This document shows positions 45,001 through 57,000 of a stretch of 64,000 nt of DNA, in pieces. The position numbers were made by a program, and so were the translations under genes. The notes under the pieces are model-generated. The model worked only from the letters and a program-made list of their open reading frames with translations. It searched no databases and had not been told where the DNA came from. This stretch comes from Zygaena filipendulae (lineage: Eukaryota; Arthropoda; Insecta; Lepidoptera; Zygaenidae): contig OU015662.1 in assembly GCA_907165275.2 (NCBI GenBank), forward strand, positions 10,795,501-10,859,500, given 5' to 3'. The number at the start of each line of letters is the position of its first letter. Within the stretch, counting starts at the first letter, position 1.

Positions 45001-48000
45001 TTTATGTAACCAAAAAATAACGGAGATATATCAAGTCGAAATTTCACATGACGTCACGCCTCGCTACAGTTTGTTCGCACGTTATAGCGAGCTGTGACAT
45101 CACGAGTCCCCCACCCTAAACTTTAATGCGCTTTATCTATGCATATTTCCATTATTTTAAAAAAGCAAAAAATACGTGTCTTTTATTTTTTTATTATCTA
45201 ACTGACGGACTAAATAGAATTTCGATTTTTTTACCCAAGAAACTAGCCTATTGGCTACTTGACAATTTTTTTTTCTAGTCAGTCGTGTAGATTAGTAAAA
45301 AATATTGGACACGTATTTTTTCTTTTTTTACGTAATCAAAAAATAACGGCGATATATTGAGTTGAAATTTCTCGTGACGTCACTATTCTGACAGTTTGTA
45401 TGGCGGTTTTAGCGGTTAGTGACGTCACGACCCCCTCACCCTCAACTTTAATGCGCTTTATCTCTGTATATTTTCATTAATTTGAAAAAGCAAAAAATAC
45501 GTATCTATTATTTATTTATTCTCTAACTGACGGACTAACTAGAATTGCGTTAGATAATGATACGTTGATAGGCGAGTTGAGAAAATTTCCTTTCACTTAT
45601 GGTTAGATTAAATAAAAAATAGTAAACATAATAACTAGATACTATTTATCCCGGGATTTCCAAGGGAACTACGAAATTAACGCAGACGAAACCGACTGCT
45701 AAGAAAGATGTTAAAAATAAACCGCATACATGCATGTATGACATGCATAAAAACTGAGGAGAAAAGAATATACAGGTTATCCCTTAAATCGACGTCAAGC
45801 CAGAACCGGGTGATAGGCTAAGTCATACCTTAATAGAAAAACGTAAAAAAAATAATCTTTAAAAAAAATGGTCATTGATAAAAATTATAAAAATTTACAC
45901 CCTGCCACGGTTCTTTAACCCCTGTTTCTACAAACTGTAACTTTTTTTCAATTTTCTTCTTATTTTTTTATCCTGAACAGTGTTTGTTTCTGAAAACTAC
46001 TGCTTAAAATTAAAGTTTTTGCCAATGAAGTTTTCAAAATTATTGCTCTCGTCAGTTTTTAATGACTGTCCTTTTTTTCAAATAGGCATAGCAAAGATTT
46101 TTATATTTTTCAGTTAACAGCTGTTATGACTTAGCCTATCACCTGGTTCTGGCTTGACGTCGAGTTAGGGGACACCCTGTATAAATAAGTACCTATTTAA
46201 AAAAAACTGAATTAACTAACTATAAAGTATGAATAAAGATTTCAAATAGATAAGTTTTACAATTGTTTTTTTCATGAGAATATCGACAGTAGGTACTTTA
46301 TTCGTGTGCGAAGTGAAACTGACTGAAACGAAAAGAAAGCCCGACTACATAATATAGTTATAATCCCGCTTAAATATGCTTCAGGCAAGAGATTAAGTTC
46401 TATCAACATAATATTATCGGCCGTAATAGAATGTAAGTAGCAGATGACGAGGGATTTATTGAGGCATATTATAACTAAAGTCACACTCGCTAGCGCGAGC
46501 GTTATCTCTTGAAAAAAATATTTCTCCCAGTTATAAAACAAAATCGTCGGTAACCTACCCTGTAAAATTGAGTAAACTCTATTTTTTGACGATAATAATA
46601 CTAAAGTACAACAGTTGTACTGCAACATAATAGTGCCAAAAACAGTCACTTTTCAACACACTTCGGTTTGTTTAAACTTTTTGATTTTATATCCTTACTA
46701 ATATTATAAATGCGAAAGTGAGTTTGTTTGTTTGTTACGCTTCGCGCGCTTTCACGCCTTAACGGTTCAACCGATCATCATGAAATTTTGCATGTACCTA
46801 CACGACTTCTTATTCCAGAATACCCACGGAAACTCCGAATTTATCACGGGTGAAACCGCGGGGAACAGCTAGTTTAAGTAAAAAATTATAAATTATCAAC
46901 AAAAATTAGCATTTAGGTAGGTATCCTTATTTCTACATGTTCTGTCGATTTGATTTGAAATAGAATAATAGATAATTATTATTTTTAAGTGCATTTTAGC
47001 TAAGCGTAGTTAGTAACAGACAAAGATTTAATTGCTGTTGGAAATGAGAAATATATCGAGATCATAGTCAACGACGCCAATCTATGGTACAAGTCGAGGC
47101 GAGGCGAGCCGAACTCAAGGCCTGACAGAAACTGGAGCAATGTGTGTCGACTGTCAAAGTATTGCTCACTGCAGACTGCAAGGCTTACGTACTTACTAGA
47201 ACAACAGCGTTCCTATCTAGGTATTTAAGAGGCTATGTGGTTCTTAAAAGGCCTTAGAAGTTAAAGCAGTGAGATTATACAGAAGTTTGATTTTCAAATT
47301 AAGCGTGATGGTAAAATGAGAATGAGAATGAGATGGTGAAAGGAGAATTTTTTAAATGGCTTTTTTTATTACAAAAGTCACAAAAGGACATAGATAAGCA
47401 ATAGTGTGTTAACCCACACTGGAGAAATTTTGAGTAAATCGTGTTTTAAAATTATAGCGCCATTTTCTGTCAACATTTTATATGTTCAATATTTAGTTAC
47501 ATACTTAAACAATGTAATAAGGTAAACATATAATTAACAAACGTTCCCTAACTATCAATAAATCGTTCTGAATAAATAACTTAATTTTGTGGGTTAACAT
47601 GTTATTGCTTATCTGCGTCCAAAGTGCTTGTGACTTCTAAAAAGCGATCTACAGAAATTGCTGACTGGATTTAACTAAAAAAGTATGTACCTATTGATAA
47701 AGCTAGTTTCACTTAGTTATCTATGTATAGTATAATCACTATGTTGGTTGGTGCATTGTTTTCGTTTAAATTTGTCGCGCATGAATGCAACGATAACTCT
47801 CTCTAGCAAGCTGTCATACGTATATGATACGCTATCATTACTCTTAGCCCTTTGAATAGGTACACGTTGATATTACTTCGAATATATATTATAACAAAAT
47901 TGTCGAGGTCATCATGCGAAACTCCATCGAGCACAATTTTATAACTTTAATTTGGTTGTTTGCAACACTTCATCAGTCCATCAATATTACAATGGATCCA

Positions 48001-51000
48001 TGCAATAACTTCCTTACCAACTTTGGATACCTAAACAAATCTCTCTGACCGCGTCTTACTGCTTACATTGGTAAGGTAAAAGGTTGGCACAAAATGCTTT
48101 CATAGATTTCAGCGATTAGTATGAAAGTGCCGAATTTTAAAACTTTTAAACTTCGTGATTACTTGCTCAGTGCACTTCATACGCTAATTTTTATTTATCA
48201 ACAAACTAAGGATAAACAGCAAAAATGCCAGCGAAAACGGGTACGTAATTCTAATTTCAAAAATTTTTCGACTACTCTAAACATTTTAGAGGTGGCAGGT
48301 ACCTCTAAAATCTCGCATTTTAGAGGTTCGTTTGTTCGTAGACAAAGATATTATTATACAAGGCTTGACTTTCTTCGAACTTGCAAGCAGAGCCCAAAGA
48401 AATATTTAATGAAAATAAACATTAATTTTATAATACTCGTAGGTAATACTATGTACATTGTACATGATGGTGCTCGGTAGTATTAATGACAAACGATGAC
48501 TCAATCTAGAGAGATTCATAAGCGGAAATTGTTAGACACATTAGCCATCTGTACAATAAGAAAAGAGAAAAATATGCAAATAATATGTAATCAAGCACTC
48601 TCCATGGATCCACAACTCCCACGCACCGCTCTATCATAAGTCGTTAAAGCCGTCTGTCGCAGGTCGTTGGCGGTGTATTCAATTCATTTGAAAAATAAGC
48701 AAATAATACGTCTTGATGGAGTGTAATTTCATTGCTTCGCCATCTCATTAGTTAATTTGAGGGTTCTCGTAACTACACAAAGACTGGGGTCGACAAATTG
48801 CCGAGCCTATTCGACAATGCAAACAGTGCCAACGGTGGAATAATCAAATTACTATTCTCTTGGTGTCTACGAGTACCTACATACTTGTCAACCTTGGAAA
48901 CTTGGTGATATACCTACACTATACGAACTGTTCCACCGATTCGATTTTCAAAACCGTAATCTAATTTAATAATGACATGGAATTGTGTATGGATCTCAGA
49001 AGAATAATATTCTTCTGAGGTATGGATGTAGTTATCTCTCGCTTATCCTTTACTAAGCCGAAGGACAAAAACTTACGACGACAGCACATACCTTGGTGAA
49101 TAAAAAAAAAAAAACAGAAATCAGTTTCACCGTTCTAAACTTAACAACGGCAACGGATATAATTATACACGGCGGTCGCTGGTAGACACAAAGACATTGT
49201 GTTAGGTACCTACTTGAGAACTAAATACTTATTTTAAATTGTTAATTTTGTCGTAATTTATCATCATTAATCACATAATTATAAAACTTTAATGAATAAT
49301 CGCGTAAAATAATTAATTATGATACAATAAAGAATACAAACAACAAACCAACTTACTATTGTTACACTTACGATTATAGTAAAAAGACGATTAAAAAAAT
49401 ATTACCATTAGAGAATATTCATATAATAATGGTTTGTAAAACGCGTCAGCATGAGGTGGCCACGTTACTTATGCCGTGCATTTAAAAGGCAAAGTAGAAA
49501 ACAATAGGGCTTTTTTTAAAGAGAAGCCGACTAAATTCCGAGCGCCATATTGTCCCTCAGCTTTTGTTGATTCATACCGCTGCCGCTGTCTGAGGTTTTA
49601 TTCCGAACCTCCGGATTTGTACGCAGACCCACGTACGATGTTTTTTTTTCTTTTGCTATATCCTCAATAACAGCAAGGCAATTATGTCACTTTTGTTGCT
49701 ATCATATTTCAGTTTCAACCAGAAAAATTGTGATTTTATGATTACCTAATTAGTCATGTTTAGACAGCTTCAACTTTTGAAGTATGTTTATTGTGGTTGA
49801 TTACTATTTGCTAGATATTGTAGGCATATTGTAGGTGTCAAAACGTGCATATCGTAATCGCAAAAACGCCACATTTTTGATTGCAACCCGAAAATGATAG
49901 AAACAAAAGCGTCCATAGCTCACCTGATGTCAAGTGATGGCGTGTTCGAAGATTGTAAGCACACGTCGACTAAAATAGGAACTGTCTTTCAAGTGAGACT
50001 GTCGGAAGAAACCATTAGGTGCTTGGCGACAAATTTTCAACTTGAGGTGTGTATCTAGCCGACCGGGCACTAGAAAAGATCATGATATTGTTTCCTCTCG
50101 ATCATTTCCTTCAATGTAAATGTATTTGAACCCACATCCTGCGGCGTGTGGTCAGAACGCGTCAAGCTATTATCGCTGCAAAGATTGATAATAACGACAA
50201 TAGACAGAAACAAAAGTTTCGGAAGTGAAGGTTATTCAAAGACATAGTCATAGTCCAAGACGTCTCCAGAAAGATTTCATCCTAGAGGACAAACAAAAAG
50301 AAACATATTCTTTAAGCATAGAGATAATTAATAGCGAAATAATGTTCCTACATATTATTAATTATAGCATTCCTATCCACCAAACGGATTTAGAATAGGA
50401 CTTCGCGATCCAAATGCGCGCGACAGAAAGTATACTATATCCATCTGAAGCCACAACCAGCCTGTACCACCTGAATGGTTTTGTTTACTCCACGTCGCGT
50501 CGGGAGAAAATATCCGACTCGAGTGCAACACAGAGGGGTCAAAAGTCGAAGTAAACATCCCAAATGGTTCTTTACGTAAACAGAATCTACAAATAAATGA
50601 GATTTTGAAGAATCGTAAGTTTCAAAGTTAATTTATACATTCTTATAGGTAATTTAGAAGCAGGAAACCTGAGCGTTTGACTATATGGGTATTCTCCAAG
50701 GTATGAATATCAAAATTCTAATTAGTCCGTCAGTTAGAAAATAAAAAAATAATAGACGCGTATTTTTTGCTTTTTCAATTTAATGAAAATGAACATAGAT
50801 AAAGCGCATTAAAGTTTAGGGTGGGGGGCTCGTGACGTCAATATTCATTATAAGCGCCATACAAACCGCACAGAATTGTGACGTCACGTGAAATTTCAAC
50901 TCATTTATTATTTTTTGAGTACGTAAAAAAAGAAAAAATACGTGTCCAATATTTTTTACTAATCTACACGACGGACTAAAAAAAAATTTTTTGTCAAGTA

Positions 51001-54000
51001 GCCAATTGATACGGAAACATCTGTTGCTGATTATGATCAGTCGAACCGAACTAGTACTAGTCAATATCAATAGTGTCAGTGAAAAATTGTAAACAGTACA
51101 CGGTTTATGAGCGAACAAATTAAAATGGGATAAAATCCAATTGAATATTGCCAAAATCGAACTGAAGCGTTACCTAAAATTTAACGCGTCAGGTGACGCA
51201 GTTGTTTTGATATGAACTCTCGAACTGTAATTAATCAGCATTCAACTAAGCGTTGTGACCAGAGAATTGGCGATGGTTTCGAAGATAATAATATTATACA
51301 AAACTAGCTGTGCCCGCGGTTTCACCCGCGCGACTTTCCAAATTTATTTAATACACTTTAAATTTTCTTTAAATACAAATAACCTCCTGCCAGTCACAAA
51401 AAGGGGAACAATTCCGTCATAGTTAAATGATTTATGTCTAACTTAACTGTATACGCAGCGTAAGCTCGCGAAAATAATATTTTTTCGCGTTTCGCAACAT
51501 TTTTCACTGATGCTAAGCTCCTTTTAGCGTCAGCCTAAGGTTAGGAAGCCTTCTTAGATATATCCAAGACAAAAATAATAATTTATCAATTCGATCCAAT
51601 AGTTCCTGAGACTAGCGCGTTCAAACTAAACCAACTCTTCAGCTTTATAATATTTAGTTAGACGTAAACACTGTAGAGCCAATGTCAGTCAAAAGTCCGC
51701 GATAAATGTTATTCCAATCAGTTGTTTTGAAACAACCCCAACCCCGGCGGAGAGCTTTATGAATATTTATGATAACCTTTAAATTAAATCGCTTCATTAT
51801 GCAGCAAAGATCGTGGGGTTGAAAATATGTATTGAAATTAACTAATATTATAAATTCGAAAGAAACTCTGACTGTCTGTTACGCTTTCACGCCATAACGG
51901 CTCAACCGATCATCATGTAATTTTGCATACACGTTGTCAGGGGGCTAGAGAAGGACATGGGGTACTTTTATCCCGGAATTCCCGCGGGAACTCCGAAATC
52001 ACCGCGGGGAACGGCTAGTAACTATAGAATATTAAGCAAAAGCAAAGAACGAATGTACATACAATACAAGATTATCTTGAACTAGCTTTAGATTTATGTA
52101 TATTTCAATGTATCGTAGTAGTACATACGCATGTACCGTATACCTACACGGTATGTGAAATAAGGTTGGACCACAAGGTTGACTTCTATATTCCACATTC
52201 AAAATTAAGGTTGATTAAAGCTGCGACCACGTAGTGATTGCCTTGGCTGCGACTTAATCGCAATCGGTACCGTTTCTGTTGCAGTGATGTTTTATAAACA
52301 TAACTGATTTATTTAATTAACATAATTGATCAGTTTCTTATTATAAAAAGATAATTATCGCATCATGAGAACAACAACAGCAATAATTGTTAGCAATTCA
52401 ATGCATACCTAATCGTATTGTAAGACAAAATAACACAACAAACATAAAAGCTGTGGTTTTCCCATTGATTTTTATACGACTGTATTGTCTGTAGCGATTT
52501 AACAGTTAAAGAAATAGCGAAGTATGCGCAGGTAGAATGTCTTCCAGAAAAAAAGTAGGCGAAGAATGTTGACGGATCGAGTAGCTTTACCAAAGTTTAC
52601 TGACCATTCTAGCGCCGTCCGCTATAAAAAAACATATCTTTCAAGATATTTCATTCAAAAAAGTCAATGGCAGAATATTATGTAAAGTAGATTTTTGATA
52701 ATAATAATTCGCAACATTACATAAAATATTAGATGAAGATTATATAAATTACATACGGAGCACATTTTCTTTAGTTTAAACTTTTTATTTATATAAGTTT
52801 AAATGCTGCAGAATTATCATTAGGTTCATTAGCAATTAGTATCACTTCATATATTCTCCTGTGAGGTGTATGACTCCTAAGGGCTGAAATCTAAATTATG
52901 TCTTCTACAAACAATAATGCTGCAATAAGTATTGCTGCAAACTCTAATTAGCAAGTCTGAAAAGTTGAAAACATGCGATTGCTTTTTGGGAATTTCGCTG
53001 ACGTCACAGGTGAGCAATTTAAATCAATATATCAACGTAAATCACTATATTGCTTTTAACACCAGCGGTGCGTGATGATACGCCGGAAAATGGCAAAAGG
53101 CCTATTAATTAAAGCAGTATGCTGCAAATATTGGAAACGATTGGACCGTGTTTGTTTCAAGTACGCGAATCACAGTGTATTTGGGCAAGAAACTGATGAA
53201 AACGATTTTCGACCTCGTGTTTTAGGGGGCAAAACAAAATTTACATAAAATCGATATTGTGGAGCTTGCAAGTTCTAATGCATACTTCCACACAATTGGG
53301 TCGTCAAAACTTAAACTAAATTAGGCCGAAACTGAGACACGCTTCAGTGAATACATTAGAATTTAAGATTTCTATGTTAGATATGTATGTATGTTAATAT
53401 TGGCCTACGTCTGCATTCTGCATATGATGTGCAGTTGTATGTGCGATTTATACCTAGTTAGGTCCTGCACATTCTTTAGTTATATCCATTAATATGTTAA
53501 AAAACCATTAATATCTATTGATATATTGTTGTTTGCTGTTTAATATATCAATAATATTTATTGATAGTGTTTTGCGAGTTGCGACGCTTTTTACTTAAAG
53601 TCCACGTAAAGCTATATCCAACCAAAGTTGGGGAGACCGAAAACGACAGACTCCTTCAAGTAATTCAGAATTTGATCGTCTTTTGAGTATTCACCATTAA
53701 AAGTCGACATTAAAAGGAACAAAACGAATCGAAATGTCACTCCAAATAACTTCCTTCACTGAGAGTCTCGCAGACTTTAATTTCCGTGTCGGAGATCGCT
53801 TCATATGGTTGTTTATCTCAAGAAATGGCGAACAAATGAGACATTTATTTTGGTGAGGCATTAACTTTTGATTGCTTTATCGTAGGTGAAGTTTATGATT
53901 ACATAAAATGAGATAAGATTATGCGAATGCATCTTCTTTTTATGATTATTACTTGTATATAGTTTAGGTATTATATGAAATGAGTTACTGAAATATATTT

Positions 54001-57000
54001 TCTATTATATGTAATGTATGTACCTATCTATATGTGAACTGAGAGCAGGGATGTTTAAAAGGGATTTGCCGTCATTTCGGTCAGGTCATTCACACCAATC
54101 TGCCCTGATAAACCAGAGTTTGACTGTGGCCTCTTAACTCGTGAAGCTGATGAATCCGTCCATCATTCACCCCGAAAATGTTTGTGGTGGGATAATCAGT
54201 TTTCTTGGTGCGAAACGCGTTCTTATTTGACAGTGCTAATTTCTCAAAAGATTCAGACGGCGTAATCGTGTAGGTAGTCCAAAAAAAACGTGTTCTACAT
54301 TAAGTACTTAGAGGCTAGCCCTCGTTGGAGCATATTTTTAATAGGTATGTTTATCCTGTTCCGGTTTTTGTGTGATACGCGTACAAACATTTAACATACA
54401 CAAAAATATATATATACTAGCTGTCCCCCGCGATTTCATCCGCGGTAATTTCGGAGTTCCCGCGGGAATTCCGGGATAAAAACTATCCTATCTCTTAAGT
54501 TGGACCAAATACAACATAGTTACCAAATTTCATCATCATCGATTCAGTAGTTTCGGAGTCCATCGCGGACAAACAACGTGACACGTGGTGTATATATATT
54601 AGACTAGCTGTCCCCCGCGATTTCATCCGCGGTAATTTCGGAGTTCCTGTGTCCTTCTTTATACCCCTTACAGTAGTTTACGGTAATAAGCAGTTCCCCG
54701 CATTAATTCCGGAGTTCCTGCGGGAATTACAGCTTTTCACTAAATGCGTACACGGTACTTACCTACAATTTTTATTTTTGTCTGCCGGTTTGTTCCGACA
54801 AATCTCTGAAACTGCTGGACCGATTTCAACAGGACTTTCACTGGCAGATAGCTGATATTATAAGGAGTAACTCAGGCTACTTTTATTTTAGAAAAAAATA
54901 GTTCGTGCGGGAATTCCGAAGCACACGCGGGTGAAACTCCGAAACGGTTGAACCAATTTTGGCGGGACTTTCACTGCTTATTAGCTGATGTTATAAGGAG
55001 TAAATTAGTCCTAACTAGACTAGACTAATTTATAGTCCATGCGGAAATTCCGTAACTCACGCGGGTGAAACCGCGGGGCACAGCACAGCACGTCATAATT
55101 ATAATATAATATGACGTTTAGAATCTAATGCTCCTTGAGATGTTTAGATCAAACGTGTATTATTGTGTAATAGGTGCATTACGAAATGACGAACAAACGA
55201 ACGATTGAGTGGCGCAGAGTGTATTAACGAATATTCCGTAACCATAGTGGGCGGCGAACCACCTACTACGCTCATAATTTGTATCAAACTGTTTGTCGCG
55301 AGTTTATCTTATTTAGTGTAAATTCCCAGAGGTTTATCTACATAATCATCTAAATTCTAAAGCATTACATAAGAACATTTTTTCATGTAAGTACGTTGTG
55401 TGTCAGTGTAGTATTTTGGTTGCAATGCTACTTTTTTTATGTCAAAACCTTCAATGGCACGCGCATAATATTTTAAAAAAAGTTATGCCCTCTTTCAGCA
55501 AATAAATGAATTATTATTATTATTATTATTATTATGAAAATCCGGACTTTCGATTCCATCCCGTGTAGTAAGGTAATAGGTATTATCGACAAGTACTGGT
55601 TGTCACACTTCTTTACATCATGAGCTCAATCTGACTTTTTCTATAATTTATTTTCCAAAATCCAGAGTTGAAGAAAAAACGTTAAGAACTTTGTTCTTGA
55701 TGAGAGTCCCCCATTTTAAATCCTTTTCATTATCCTCATATCATAATATTATGTATCTATACATATAAATAGAATTGAAGTATCTGTTTGTAATTTCAAA
55801 TTAACAACTTTTTACTAAATGCATACGAAAGTATATACAGTACTTACATCAAAAAAACAATTTTTAAAATTTTTCTCTGTCTGTCTGTATGTTGGTCTTT
55901 CTGTCTGTTTGTTCCGGCTAATCTCTGAAACAGGACTTCCAATGGCAGATAGCTGATATTATAAGGAGTAACTTAGGCTACTTTTTATCCTAGAATTCCC
56001 GCGGGATCTCTGAAATTAACACGGGTGAAACTGCAGGGTACAGCTTACTAGCTGCTACAATAATCAGTTATAGAGTTACCCATACCAGTTAGTAAACAGG
56101 ATTTTTTTTTGTTATTCTTCAATAAACTTCACAAAGCAAGAAGCTCAGTTTTAAAAGCTGGAAAAAATTGTTTCATAATTCAGTCGAAACCCTTCACAGG
56201 CAGTGCATCAAAAGACAAGAATATTAAAAAATTAAAATGTAATAAATATAAAATTGGTATTAGTAGCAAGTAGTAATTGCATCACCTTTTATTCTTATAA
56301 ACCTGTTATCCAAAATTAGAACAACACAATGAGTAAAAGTTATCTGGTGAAAATATTAAGTAAATCCTACTAATATTCAAAACTAGCTGACTAGGGCAGC
56401 TGCCCTGTAATGGTGTTTCAAGATAATTTTGAAAACTCTTAAATCTAACAAAAAACAACCCAGCCCCAGGGAATAATCACTAAACTATTTAGATTGAGAA
56501 AATTTTATAGTATTATTTTCGTTCTAGCAATGGATATAGTTATCAAATTATAATCTCTGATATAAATTAAGTAATACGGCATAGTTTGTATATTTGAACA
56601 TAATGCAACATCAGTATACTGTAACAAAATTGTGTTTTAATAATGAATAAATTATTTTACCTCCTCAATATCCTTGTGAAACTTGATAGGCCTCATCAAA
56701 TAGAAGTGGACAGCAAAATACACAAAGTTTATCAATATAAATACACTATTCCACACAACAGCGTCCAGGTAGCATTCTATGCTCCATGCCCACATCGCCG
56801 AGAACGCACAGCCGATGATCAAAGACACGCGCAGCCATATCAAGCCACTGGGCGTGTGAGGAGCCAGGAACGATAGCAGGAAAAAAATATTGGCCACTTG
56901 GAAAAATATGTGGTTTATCGGCCGCCATTTAGAACAATGATTTAAATACATATCCCATATCGAGGGCCGCTCTTGTATCGAGACGTTGACCGCATCGCCG

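Noticed and set aside
46272..46649. 125-codon minus-strand open frame in Popeye intron 1
   Set aside because: The nominal start is GTG, the composition is simply hydrophobic and AT-driven, and no membrane-protein family motif could be recognised.
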